Of a DNA stretch of 64,000 nucleotides, positions 41,740-52,874 are shown piece by piece. The position numbers and the translations under genes are program-made. This DNA comes from Chaetoderma sp. LZ-2023a. Its lineage: Eukaryota > Mollusca > Caudofoveata > Chaetodermatida > Chaetodermatidae. The notes below the pieces were generated by a model. It was not told the origin of the DNA and made no database searches. It worked only from the letters and a program-made list of their open reading frames with translations. Each line of letters opens with the position of its first letter. The stretch's first letter is position 1. The stretch lies in assembly GCA_034401795.1 (NCBI GenBank), contig CM067370.1, positions 56,813,717 through 56,877,716 on the forward strand. Direction: 5' to 3'.

Positions 41740-41826
41740 TGAGTATTTTGAAACTAATTTGACTGGAAGTTGTTGCTGCCTATGGCAGCAACAGCGTCCA
41801 GTTAAATCGGTTTCAAAATATTCAAC
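41740..41826. mobile_element. Small palindromic MITE, best copy of the GAAACTAATTTGACTG family
   Basis: GTTGAGTATTTTGAAACTAA is mirrored by GGTTTCAAAATATTCAAC, and the centre GTTGCTGCCTATGGCAGCAA is itself a perfect inverted repeat. The 87-base element has no coding capacity. Confidence 0.75.
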
Positions 41827-42189
41827 AGTTTACCTGTAGGATTGCTTTTATATCACATTGCCAAACTATAGCTGCCACCTCTATGACTGAGCGTATATAC
41901 CAAGGCAGACACACTTTGTTTTTTCTGATTAGTTGGAAAATAAATCATGATAGCCAACATAGGGTGTAGAAATGTACCGACATTTAACAACTAAATCCTA
42001 CATATCTTTCCTTAGCGACGTGATAAAAAGCATAAAATTACCTTCATAGTTTATGAGCAGCATGTTAGATCACCTGAATAGCTATCAAGAGCTGGGATTA
42101 GTGATCCTTTAAGGGTTAAAATTTACGCTGATATTATTGATATTTACGTTGATATTATTGTTGGCATAAGATGATTCATAGCCGCTTAA

Positions 42190-42413
42190 CACGTCCTGTT
42201 GGCCAATGCGGCATTTGGAGTGATCTTATTAATTGCCCATTTGTAGAGCAAAAGAAGATAATTTTGAAAATTTACCATAGAAATGACTGTCTCGATAACT
42301 GAGTGAGTTACCCCAGTGATAAATGTTCAGGAATATGTTTCTCTTGGTGTATAAAGGGGCATTTCATGAGAAACTGAAATCTTCTTGAAGAAATATGTGG
42401 GTCAAAGGGTTAA
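42190..42413. mobile_element. TTAA-type foldback MITE, diverged
   Basis: Arms GCCCATTTGTAGAGCAAAAG and CTCTTGGTGTATAAAGGGGC lie around CATAGAAATGACTGTCTCGA. The right end is GGGTCAAAGGGTTAA (TTAA 42410-42413); the left end is probably near CTTAACACGTCC. Confidence 0.5.
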
Positions 42414-42499
42414 ACCTTCTTAGTGCTGTCTCCGAGTGCTAGTGATTAAATAAATATAAATAAAATATTGATTTTTAAAAACGTTTTCATCTTTTGCAA

Positions 42500-43015
42500 T
42501 TATTATTAGCCGCGACCGCGATGAGCGAGCGGCTGTATACGAACATTTGTTAGTCCGTTCCGTTTCCCTATGTGACCAAACTCTCAAAATGTTAAGTTTT
42601 TTCAATTGGTATTTAATTCATCAAGGGATTTTCCGATCACAATGAAACTTCACAGGATGCTTCTACACCATCATTACATCCATCCTCAAGCATAGGATCC
42701 TTTGTTAGTCCGTCTGACCGTCCCTCCATTCCTCCGTGAGCAAACCCTCAACGTCAAGGTTTTCAATCAAAATGTTAAGTGGTACCTAATTCATCAAGGG
42801 GTTATCCGATCACAATGAAAGTTCACAGGATGCTTCTATAACCATCATTACATCCATCTTCCACCATGAGAAATATGATTTTCAACATTCTTTCACGGTC
42901 TGAACTTAGTCTATTGTCTGGCTGTTATTCACCAAGAGTTAGGTAAATGTTAACATTTTTCAATTGATATTTCATTCATCATGGCGTTATCCGAACAGTA
43001 ACAACATTCATTTAA
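42500..43015. repeat. ~169-bp tandem repeat (ACAATGAAACTTCACAGGATG)
   Basis: CGATCACAATGAAACTTCAC AGGATGCTTC recurs about 169 bases later (42640 and 42810), with a third, weaker unit near 42975. It begins with a GTTAGTCCGT phrase typical of such modules. No coding sequence. Confidence 0.65.
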
Positions 43016-43509
43016 CCTTGTTGTTAAAGATGTATTCCTGAAAGATACATTAGCTGTAAAGTGTCCACGCAGATATACTCCACCCACCACTGACCTAATA
43101 CCGGTATGACGGTTATACCGGCATGGAAATTCATATCACAACCGCTATCAGTGTTTCCAATACCGTCCACCCTTACATGTATCATTGTCTTATTGAGGCA
43201 AATAGGCCTAGGCTCAATAGTTTCTGAAAAATCCATATGATCCGAATACAGATCCGGAAAATCTGAATCACAACCAACGTTTCAGAACTCTAGGTTGCCA
43301 TATCAACCATTTTCAGCTATGCTAAGATTACAGACAAATCAAACCTGTTGTTTCCGAGACAAAGCCGCGGAGAGACAACCAGACAGACTGGCAGACATAG
43401 ATTCATCACATTCAGTGGGGAGAGGATAACTCACAAAATGTACTCTCGCAGAATCGGCCATCTAGCAACGTGTAAATTACGAACATCTCTCAATGCTTCC
43501 ATCATTTGT

Positions 43510-43892
43510 CTCAACGATGTGATTTAAACCCGATTCCTAAACTAGGCCCTACCCCCCACGTGGTTTAAATGTTCGCAATATGTATTACCTGGTTAATGTT
43601 TTAAACCACCTTACGCCAATCGGTTTAGCTTGTTAGCAGATTTATTATCTATTTCGGTCCTGGGTTTAAAATTTGTAAATCTTTTAACGGATAGATATAG
43701 GTCACATCGAATAAATTTAGGTGTATAGGCATTTATAATTATATTACTTACGTGTACGTTAAACAATTTTTTTTTTATTTCAAAGCGATTTTTTAACTAG
43801 GTTTTAATGCATGTTTAAACCTAGTAATAGCTAGACCAGGTTTAACTCCCTAAACCACGTCTAGCTAAATCGCCTTATTGAATTCCACCCTC
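43510..43892. repeat. Right end of the possible 4.75-kb DNA transposon
   Basis: It is rich in TTTAAACC/GGTTTAAA motifs in both orientations (for example 43526, 43562, 43604, 43660, 43816, 43838). It ends AAATCGCCTTATTGAATTCC ACCCTC, the inverse of 39141-39168. No target-site duplication could be recognised. Confidence 0.5.
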
Positions 43893-44089
43893 TAACTATT
43901 CAAGTTACTGGTGTTCTAGTGAACAATAATAGCCAGTGTCTTACATCTTAATAGTTTATGGAGGAGATTATGTGCACACTTACTGCTAACTATAACAACA
44001 GTTAGAATCGATATGACTTGTGGGCTTACTTATTTCAAGTATACACACCAGTTTCAATAATAGTACCTCTGAAATAATTACAGTTACAG

Positions 44090-44520
44090 TCAAACGTTCT
44101 CTTAAGGACACCTCTATATAAAGGACACCTCCACATAAAAACACTTAAATAGTCCGAAAACAAGAGCAATAATTGATTGCAAACCCTCGCCCTCCCTTTT
44201 TGTCACATTGAGATGCTTCAACATATTCAACTGACACTTAGTACATTGCTTTAGTATTAATAGTTACAGATAAAGTTCGCGGTCCACAAGTTTTCGTCAC
44301 AATTTGACAGAATTATCCCCCTTTTTGACTTATGAAATACGAAAAATATCAGTTTTCCGGACTTTTTTCCGAGATGCTCCAACATATTCAACTGAAACTT
44401 GTTATAAGAAGTTACAGATCAAGTTTGAGTTTCAGCAGCTTCTGTCAATTTTTAATGGAGTTTTAGATTGAAGATTTATATCACAAGGTAGGAGCATGTA
44501 TTGCAAAGCAACACATACAG
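44090..44520. repeat. Modules of the 'ACAAGAGCAATNRATTGCAAACC' family
   Basis: ACAAGAGCAATAATTGATTG CAAACCCTCGCC at 44160 is an end motif also seen at 40025 and, inverted, at 51490-51530. Two modules with GAGATGCTTCAACATATTCA / GAGATGCTCCAACATATTCA follow. Confidence 0.5.
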
Positions 44521-45019
44521 AATGCTTGTTTCAGTTACAAAAAAGGGTTGTCTTAGGAGACGACTGTGATTTTCAAAGCACCAACACACTCACTGTATTC
44601 TCGTGTGCTCATTTTGTATGTACATGGCCACTCATAGCCACGGGTGTGGGCTATGAATGAGAGTGGCCGTGACCGTGGTGAGGATTGACTCAAAGATTCT
44701 GTTTGTTCGTTATTCTGTCCATCCAGAATCAGTTTTTGGGCATTAACGTGTACATTTTTTACCATCTTTTTCTGTAATTTGATTTCGATATACACACGGT
44801 AACTGAAAGTGGATTGGGTTTGTTTTATTGCAATTGCATTATAGGCATGCCATCAGCGGGAGAACACATTTTCCTTCTACATTTCTTTTTGTGTTTTGCA
44901 TAAAAATAAAGTTTTCATAACTAAATTGTCACATCCTGTATAAGCGAGTCTATTTTTTCATCAGAGTAACACTAAATTAAAACATGAAATATTCTCTTTT
45001 ATTACTATATTAACATCTC
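44521..45019. other. Gene-free stretch
   Basis: A foldback near 44623-44672 (GGCCACTCATAGCC against GGCTATGAATGAGAGTGGCC) is the only structure seen. Confidence 0.35.
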
Positions 45020-45206
45020 ATAATTTCTTATTATTCCTACTTTGTATCTCAATACGTTTTTCTTCAGCTATGCATGTCACAGGTTTTATCATACATTTAT
45101 GTCGTCTCCTAGCTACTGTACATGCACCATTCTTGGCATAAGCACGCCTGTCTCCTTGCATGGTCCTACCTATAAAGCTACAAGTTTACCTAAGCTAACA
45201 TATGTA
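45020..45206. repeat. 'CAGCTACAAC' tandem array, part before the pogo insertion
   Basis: Units with CTTCAGCTATGCATG and CATTTATGTCGTCTCC resemble those that resume at 47306. The pogo element lies between the two parts, so the array was there first. Confidence 0.5.
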
Positions 45207-45708
45207 AGGGAACCCAGGGCAAAGTGGACCAAAATATTTGGTTGGCCAAAACACAGTTTAAAATAGAGGACAAGGAAAACTTTTCGTTTGCACTTTTTGC
45301 ATTGGCCTGCCACTAACAAACTGCAGTAACAATGTTCATCTAAACAACTGCTTTATTCAATTATGTGGAATTACAAAAACTTAAAATATTCCATTTTGCC
45401 CCAGACTCTCGGGGCAAAGTGAAAACTGTTATGGGGCAATGTGGAATGTTGAGTTTTTCTCGATTGTCCATGTTGCTTTATTCATTTTGGACTAATATTG
45501 TATCCTATATACTATCATACTTAAAGTAGGCGACTGCCAAAATTAAATCGAAACACACATGAGCACTATAAATTAGCGTTACATGATTACATGGCTTACT
45601 AGGTCAATACCAGTTCAATACAAGGCATGTACCGTCCGATACTGGCCCGGTACCCACTTATAGTAAACAGTGTTATCAGGAAAGGCTTTAATTTTTGCCA
45701 GGAGGAAA

Positions 45709-46461
45709 TTACTCTAAGCATAATTCACACCTATAATTGTCATCTCCATCAGTTGGTCCTGCACACTCCTCGTGTGCCCATTGGTTGCACGTGTCACATA
45801 TGATCCACTCTTCACCACTCCTAGACTCAGGAAAAAGTCCCGAGCAAATGATGGGTGCTGTGTCCTCGTCAGTTCCTGACTTTTTATCCGCGCATTTGCC
45901 TTTTCCCCCACCTCTACCTTTTCCACGATTCTTTGTTTTACCTTTGTTGTCAGCAAACAACTGCACCTTTGAAGCTGGCTTCTTTCGTTTTCGAGTGAGA
46001 TCACTCTGCAACTCTTTGAGATACGGGCTGCTTGTCAATACCACTGTCTTGCCTTTTTTGATGCCTTGTCTCATTGGTTGAGTCCGCTGAACCTGAGGGA
46101 TAGCCATAATGTCTGCAGGCCTTTTGTAATTGGGATCATCCTTCCTGGAGGCTGGTGTAGTGTCGGTTGGACATGGAGTTGTAGGTACAGTGTTCGAAAG
46201 ATCTGGAGTTCGTGGTGCGGCATTAGATCGGCCTGCAACTGGTGTTGCAGTATCAATAGGACCTGGAGTTGGTGATGCAGTATCAGATCGACTTGGAGCT
46301 GGTGGTGCATTGTTTGAACAGTCTGGAACTTTTGGTGCAGTATCCAAACGACCTGGAGTTGGTTGTGCAGTTTCTGAAGGGCTTGGAGCGGGAGATGCAA
46401 TGTCCAAATGCTCTGGGGTTGATTGTACAGTGTTAGCGGGACATGAAGATTGCTGTGCCAT
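45709..46461 (-). pseudogene. Pogo transposase C-terminal part with PHD finger
   Basis: A 250-codon frame begins with degenerate ~12-residue repeats rich in Pro, Thr, Ser and Asp (TPGRLDTAPKVPDCSNNAP and similar). It continues with PMRQGIKKGKTVVLTSSPYL KELQSDL, a tail I associate with mollusc pogo transposases, and a basic stretch. It ends with a PHD-like zinc finger: CSGLF, then WIICDTCNQWAHEECAG and YRCELC. It is separated from the upstream part (46706-46462) by a frameshift. The PHD finger could bind histone tails; here that is only inferred from the motif. Confidence 0.75.
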
Positions 46462-46803
46462 ACCAGAAGGACCGGTAGTTGGTGCACAGTGCTATATGGA
46501 CCTGGATCTGCTGATGCAGCATCAGAAGTCGAAGGTGTTGGTTCATCTCCAGGTATTGGTATGTCTGTGGTTTCTGCTGCAATAAACATGTGATCGGGAA
46601 AGATGTTAGGGTTAAAGGGACATATCCCAGTTTTGGCAAAAACCTCTTTCCTGCTTCTTCTGAATAGAGTTGTTTTGGGAATACTCTGTCTCAGCTGCCT
46701 CCCCAAGAGTCAGTTCTTTACTACGCACTTTAGCTATGGCTTCCTTCATAGCATCTTCCGTCCATGCCTGCTGGTCAGTTTTTCGTCGGTAATTACGCAC
46801 CAT
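46462..46803 (-). pseudogene. Pogo transposase N-terminal HTH fused to a distal segment
   Basis: From ATG 46803 the frame reads VRNYRRKTDQQAWTEDAMKE then AIAKVRSKELTLGEAAE, the start of the Psq/CENP-B-type DNA-binding domain of pogo transposases. In the next frame it continues SIPKTTLFRR, the recognition helix, and passes straight into SRKEVFAKTGICPFNPNIFP, which in full-length proteins follows the DDE catalytic domain. So about 300 residues, including the second half of the DNA-binding domain and the whole DDE core, are deleted at about 46645. Confidence 0.75.
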
Positions 46804-47305
46804 TTCGCCTAAAATGTGTAGATTAAAAACGCTGTAAAATATTGATAAAATTGACTACATTTACCTCTCAATAATTATGGCTGGGGCAAAGTGGAATCGC
46901 CGGGGGCATAGTGGAACACATTCTACTTTGCCCCGACCACCTGATGTTTTTCTACACATTCACCATTCGCACGTGCGCAGATCTATCCAAGGAATGTCGT
47001 TATGCTTATGTCATACATAGACCCTTGTTTCACCAACATAACACGCATTGGAATTATACACGAGTACAGTATTTTAGCAGATAATTTATTTACATAAATT
47101 ATTGGTTTAAACACATAAAAAACGAATTTTCTAAAAATAAAAGCACACCTGAATGATGCAAATCTCTACCACCACAAACAATGTGCCATCACGTGAGGAT
47201 CCAATGACACAATTTGCGGATAGATGGCAGCACCAACGTAGGCCTGCTGGGATTGTTTCACTTTGCCCCCCCCCCCCCCCCGTTTCACTTTGCCCCTGGT
47301 TCCCC

Positions 47306-47640
47306 TACTGTGCAACATGACTTTCTTGTCTCAGCTCCAACAACCATCATTGGGTTTAGACACATTTCTCGATACAGTTACAACAATTTGTCCTCATTTA
47401 GATACTGCATTACATGCAGTTATCAATCACTAATGTATTTCTTCTCTTAATTCAAACATATAGTTTCGCTTTTGTATGAATGGTCCCATTCATGCAGCTA
47501 CAACTACTTGTCATTAAATAGCAAACGCATATATTTATCTAACACAAAAACCCTTCCCTCTCTCAGCTACAACAACTAGTTTTGGCCTTAACACGCATGT
47601 CCCCATTTATGCATCTACAATTAGTTGTCCTCAGTCAGGT
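47306..47640. repeat. 'CAGCTACAAC' tandem array, part after the pogo insertion
   Basis: Units such as TCTCAGCTCCAACAACCATC, CAGTTACAACAATTTGTCCT and GCAGCTACAACTACTTGTC follow at ~70-bp spacing (140-bp double units). Confidence 0.6.
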
Positions 47641-48285
47641 ATTTGAAGCGGGCCGGTAGACGCAATTAAAAATTATGCGTTAAAGTTTTCGCACCCGGGG
47701 CGGAATATGGCTCCATATTTTCCCTCGATATTTGCCTGGTCAAAAATGATATCCGGGAATATATGATCATAGTATGAAATAAAGGCTAATATCAGCCAGC
47801 TTCCACTATGCGCATGCTCTGCGAATGTACACTAAAGTGGTCGAAATCGTCTGTTAATGTAGCCAAAATGGCTGATGCCTGTGCAACGAGTGTTCGCTTG
47901 GTAAATATAATCGACGATATTTTTTATATCGCTTTCTCCAATTATATGAATCTTTCACTAAAATCGCTAGAAAGTAACGTGTGTTTTGATAAATAATGAT
48001 ACGGGCATAGTATACAAATATACAGTAAATAATCTGTCTTTGAAGCTTTGAAGCGTTTGCAGAATTCTGGCTATCACTGATTAAATCCCTGGCGTCTTTG
48101 TCCAACTGACATGTACACATGTGCCAGAATTGACATCAGAAATCGACAACAGTCGATTATTGAACAATTGCCAGCTGCTGGACCAGACAGGGGTCAGACT
48201 ATGAAATAAACATCCAATGACCGCCGCCTGTACACACACTACATAAATGGTCTATAATATATTTGGCTTATTCCAGTATTCATGA
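47641..48285. other. Unidentified insertion within the tandem array
   Basis: Single-copy in this window and unlike the array around it. At 47868 AAAATGGCTGATGCC is a good start context whose frame meets a GTAAAT donor-like site after 11 codons. On the minus strand 48120-48000 is open (CQLDKDARDLISDSQNSANA). Neither is firm enough to call a gene. Confidence 0.3.
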
Positions 48286-49210
48286 CTTTACTATGAATGT
48301 CCCCATTCATGCAGCTACAACAGCATGTTCTCAGTTAAGCTAGGTACTGTAATATATGTGTTTTATCTAACACGTGGCCCCTTTCTCCTGTCAACTACAA
48401 CGAATGTCATTGGCCTTAGAACTTGTCCTCGGTTAGGTAGTGTAGAACATATGATCATGCCATTCTTTTCTCAGCTATAGCAACCATTCATAGTTTTACC
48501 ATACAAATCCCGACCTATACAGCTCTAACATCTTGTCTTAGTGTACAGCGCTTGTTTAGTAAACATGGCTTTCTCCCTCCAACTACGTGTACAACAACAA
48601 ATCTCGGTTTCAGCATGCATATCCACATGTGTACAGCTACAACCACTTATTCTCATTCGAATACTCTACGACATGTATTTAATAAACACATATTTCTTCT
48701 TCCAGCAACCTGTACATCAAACATTCTTAGCTTTAGTGTGTATGTCCTCACTTCTACAGCTCTACTAATATTTCATCTGTCGCACAATGCACTACATGTG
48801 TTTACCCAACTTATCTTTCCTCTATCAGCTGTCACATGTATTCTCGTTTTTAATTTACATGCCCCCATTAAATGCAGCTACGGTATCCTTTCCCCAGTTA
48901 ACCTAGGTACATGTGATACATGTGTATATTAAACTCATAAACCATTTCTCTCAGCTACAACAGATGGCACTGGCTTTAAGATGCAAGTCCCCGCCCGCCC
49001 CCACCCCCACCCCCACCCTCCCATGCATGCCGCTGCAAGAACGTGATAATTTTGCCTTTAACATGTTTCTCATTGTGTAGCTGCATCAATATGTCCTCAT
49101 TTAGCAACTGTAATACATGTGTTTTTCAAATATGATTTTATTCTCTCGGGCTAAGCAACTGTCTTGGCTTTATCATGCATATCTACACTTATGCAGCTAC
49201 AAGATGACGT
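48286..49210. repeat. 'CAGCTACAAC' tandem array, main part
   Basis: About twelve half-units with CAGCTACAAC or a variant occur at 48317, 48391, 48475, 48519, 48579, 48635, 48759, 48829, 48877, 48954 and 49196. They alternate with CATGTCCCCATTTATG and ATACATGTGTTTATCTAAC phrases. A C-rich run lies at 48990-49022. The array is not coding. Confidence 0.65.
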
Positions 49211-49740
49211 ATGGTTAGAAGGGCTGCATATGACCCAGCGGGACACCTTGTGTGACGTCAGTTTTAGGGTTGAACCTGAAGGTGCATCCATATAGGAGTC
49301 TAAAACCATGTGTTGCCACTTTCAAAAGGTGTCCATTATGGCCACCATCTTGAACTCAAAATGACCCCCATTTCTCATAAATTGGCAACGTAATATCCCA
49401 CGCCCATTGTGCATCCGTGCATTTATCTATCTGTTCATATACACACTCATGAAAATTAATTTCTGAAGAAATCTAGAAATACAGTGTGGATTCGCTTCAA
49501 ATTTGGTATGTTAATATCTTATCGGAATGGGTTGCTTTGGATTGCATTTCATCAAAATACATTCATATTTGCTAGAGTTACCCCACCCACCCCACCAGCC
49601 CTGCCAAAGCCCACCTCACGCTTGCGCATGCCTGAAACCGTTAAGTTCGTCAATAATCTGGTTTCAGCTGGATAAAAAGAGACAGTCATCGCTAATATAA
49701 CTACTATTATATAAGTTCTAAACATTTATATTTAAGATTA
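49211..49740. other. Gene-free stretch, partly module-like
   Basis: 49280-49560 has phrases (GGCCACCATCTTGAACTC, TTCAAATTTGGTATGTTAAT) that recall other ~150-bp modules, but no clear period. No gene. Confidence 0.35.
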
Positions 49741-49745
49741 CTAAT

Positions 49746-50640
49746 TTGTATTGTTTTTATCAGATATTCACATCAGAGATTATATATTCAACAAATGTTG
49801 ATACTGGTGAAGTGATTGAGTGTGGTGTCTTAGGACAGATTGAGGATGATATTTCACAACAGCTAGTTGAAGGATGCACACATGTACGAGAGAATGTTCT
49901 AAAAACAGAATCACCAAATGGGTGGCGCAAAAGGCTGATAATATATGCGAATCTAAAATTAACATCGCCCCAACTGCTGCATTGTTTGAATGGATTATGT
50001 TTGCTACAACTAGACCTAGATTGTTAATGCGACTATTAGAGTAGCAGTTTGTCAAGTGCTGCAAAGAAGGATCCTGAGTCTTGGACAAGAGATTATATTG
50101 TGTGCATCAAATGGAAAGATTATTACACCAACTAGCTTAGTATTATCTTGGACAGTTAGGAAGGTTACATTGTACGCATGTTTAACAGATCATGGTGCAT
50201 GTAATGAAATCATCAGAGAACCAGTAATAGCAACTGCTGAGAAAGCAAGCAGTGCAAAGAATTTATTTCCGGAGTCATTATCACCAGGTGTGCCATTTAC
50301 CATTGCATCTGCTAACACGAAGATCAATGGAGAGACCCTTACTGGCGGTATCACCTTCCAGGGTACTAGTGGGTGTCTAATGCACCGAAAATTATTCTAG
50401 AGGTAACAAAGACTGACAAATTAGCTATGTCCTGTACAAATCAGTGCTGCTTTAACTCATGACAAAGTGACATCCAGACTTACTATGCTGGAAAACGGAT
50501 TCCTCCTACACGAGTTCCAGATACAGCAACAACGTCTGTTCTTAATGTTAAAGAACTTCAACACTCGCAGGAGAGAAATTTCGCATTTATATTGCAGCGT
50601 TTTTCAAGTGTAATATGAATTTCAACTCTGTCATCCGAAG
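49746..50640 (+). pseudogene. Remnant of an unclassified multi-copy invertebrate protein
   Basis: Two frames (49746-50024 and 50056-50400) and broken sequence after them read, in order, QRRILSLGQEIILCASNGKI ITPTSLVLSWTVRK, then FPESLSPGVPFTIASANTKI NGETLTGGITFQGTSG, then RIPPTRVPD. From memory this order (start of a helical region, a D/N-IN-ETL-G-T motif, then an R-PP-R segment) occurs in long repetitive hypothetical proteins of corals and molluscs that behave like transposon products. I cannot name the family. Stops and lost segments mark it as dead. It lies within the 'CAGCTACAAC' array region. Confidence 0.4.
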
Positions 50641-50929
50641 AAATAGTTCCCTCAAGGTCAGGTTTCAACCATAACACCTCTGATGTCATCTGCGAGAAAG
50701 TTTTAGTAGAACACATCCCAGTGACATCTCGTCACCAACCGAAATTTCAGTCATCTACTCAATGTTGCGCAGAGGTGATAAAATCTGTAAAGCAATAAAT
50801 CGTGATTTGATATTGGTAGTCCGTGATCATGCAATATATTACAAATGTTGGAAACACCATGTATGGCGAAAGAATTGCTTTTGAAGGTTATTGTACGTTG
50901 GGAGGTTTTCACATCATAATTAGGTGCAG

Positions 50930-51080
50930 GTACATGGCTACACTGACTTGTATTAGGTTAGGTAGTGTACGACATGAGTTTATCAATCGTGTCATTTTCT
51001 TCTCGGTTGCAAGAACCGTCCATAGCTTTACCATAAATGTCGCCATTTATAAAGCTTCATTCAACAACGTGTTCTCATTT
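50930..51080. repeat. 'CAGCTACAAC'-type array, last fragment
   Basis: Units TACATGGCTACACTGACTTG, GTTGCAAGAACCGTCCATAG and AAAGCTTCATTCAACAACG resemble the array at 48.3-49.2 kb, so the remnant protein above seems to have been inserted in the array. Confidence 0.4.
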
Positions 51081-51084
51081 AAAT

Positions 51085-52640
51085 TTCCAAAGGTTCACTC
51101 TGATCCGGATAAAAAAAAGATCCCGACCGGATCAATTTTTGGATCAAAGAATATCTCGGAAACGTCTTGTCCGATTTGGCTCAAATTTCAACACAAGGGA
51201 ATATAAGGTGTAGGAGGATTTGCAAGTTTTGGCTCTGATCCGGATAAAAGGATCTGGCTTAATGAAATCCGGAATCTAGGGATAACTCGCAAACTAATCT
51301 CTGATGTGGCTCAGATTTTAACGCAACAAAGAAGCTTAACATGTAAGAGGATTTCCAAACCTTTGCTCTGATCCGGATAAAAAATCAGGATCAGTGTCGG
51401 ATCAATTTTCAGATATATAAATATCCCAGCAGCTGTTTGTCCGATCTGGCTCAAATTGTATCAATGATCCCGAATTTATGACAAAAAGAGTGGGGGCGAT
51501 GGTTTGCAATATACGATTGCTCTTGTTTTATTTTCAGTCCTTTGCGGGTATTTTACTACACTCAACTACCCCCAGTTTTTACACTGGCACCCATTTATAC
51601 TCCTAGGTGGAGAGAGGCGACGAGGTGGGAAGGAAGTCGCCTATGCATCGAACGGTAGTCAGATATAGACCCGTGGCGCGGCGCGAACCAGCGCTCGTTG
51701 GTTAAGTTTCCCTGCGCGCTAACTACTGATGTATCGGCACGTAGAACGGAGTTCGTAAATGATAATATACAAATTTGTCCTACTTTTTTATTATGGTATT
51801 AATGATTAACCTCGCCCCACCAGAGGTATTGCAATTGAGTCCGACTGTATGTCTGTCTGTATGTGTATGTCTGTATGTATGTCTCTCCGCGTGATTTTCT
51901 CAAAATCTACTAGCCTGATTTGTTTCAAATTTTGACAGAAAATAGGTCCTTACAGTAAACGAAGGTTACCAAAGTTTTGTGATGATCCAGTCCGAATTAT
52001 CCGGATACGGATCGGATCAATTTTCGGATCAATGGATATCACGAAAACTACTTGTCCAATTGTGCTCGAATTCTAACACAAGAAAGGAGTTTATGGTCTA
52101 ATAGGATCTCCCGGTGTTCGCTGTAAACCGGATTTAAAAACCTGGATTCTGATCCGATCAGAATTTGATCAAATCAGAGATTTAGGGATAACTCGGAAAC
52201 TAATCGTCCGATTTGGGTCGGATTTTAATACAAGTAAGAGACGCACAACACGACGATTTCCAACCTTCACTCTGATCCGGATAAGAAAACCCCAGATCCG
52301 GATCGGATCAATTTTCGGATCAATTGATATCTCGAAAACTGCTTGTCCGATTTGGCTCAAATTTTAACACAAATGAATCTAGTGTGTAAGAAGATTTCCA
52401 AGTGTTGGCTCTGACATGGATAAAAAAATCCAGATCCGGATCCAATCCGGATCGGATGAAATCCGGCATCTTGGGATAACTAGGAAACAAATCTCCGATT
52501 TGGCTCAGATTTTAACACAACAAAGAAACTTAACCTCGAAGAGGATTTCTAAACATTCGCTCTGATCGGAAAAAATCAGGATCCGTATCGGATCAATTTT
52601 CAGATCTATAAATATCTCAGAAACATTCAACATTGTGGTC
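51085..52640. repeat. ~130-140 bp tandem modules ('GATCCGGAT ... TTTGGCTCAAATTTTAACACA')
   Basis: At least ten units share CTCTGATCCGGATAAAAA, CGGATCAATTTTCGGATCAA, ATCTCGGAAAC and TTGTCCGATTTGGCTCAAAT. An end motif GGCGATGGTTTGCAATATAC GATTGCTCTTGTT at 51497-51528 splits the region into two blocks. A 51.54-51.85 kb spacer shows nothing recognisable. Confidence 0.7.
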
Positions 52641-52874
52641 GAGTCGTTTTTATAAGTTTGCTTAGAATTTTAATTGGGTTCGTTTTTATTTGGGGCTGTA
52701 ATTGCTCATAGGCATTTTCACTGCAACACAAACAACTAAAGTCTGTAGCAATAACGTATATAACCCGTTGCTACTATGCAATGTCATTTTATAAACGACT
52801 TTGTAAGTTTTCCTGAATGACTACCCAATTGAAATATAGTGGGTGGGTGTGTGGGGGAGAGAGGGGGGGGGAGT

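Larger units (their letters stand above)
45207..47305 (-). mobile_element. Pogo-like DNA transposon, internally deleted, flanked by TA
   Basis: The left end AGGGAACCCAGGGCAAAGTG (45207) and the right end, whose complement is GGGGAACCAGGGGCAAAGTG (47305), are terminal inverted repeats of about 24 bases. TA lies at 45205-45206 and 47306-47307. GGGGCAAAGTG-like motifs recur inside both ends (near 45415, 45435, 46880, 46905 and 47265), as expected for transposase-binding sites. The minus strand encodes the N-terminus and C-terminus of a pogo transposase, but the catalytic core is missing. Confidence 0.85.

Noticed and set aside
45737..46585. Plus-strand ORFs of 114 and 151 codons
   Set aside because: Antisense shadows of the pogo C-terminal frame and its repeats.
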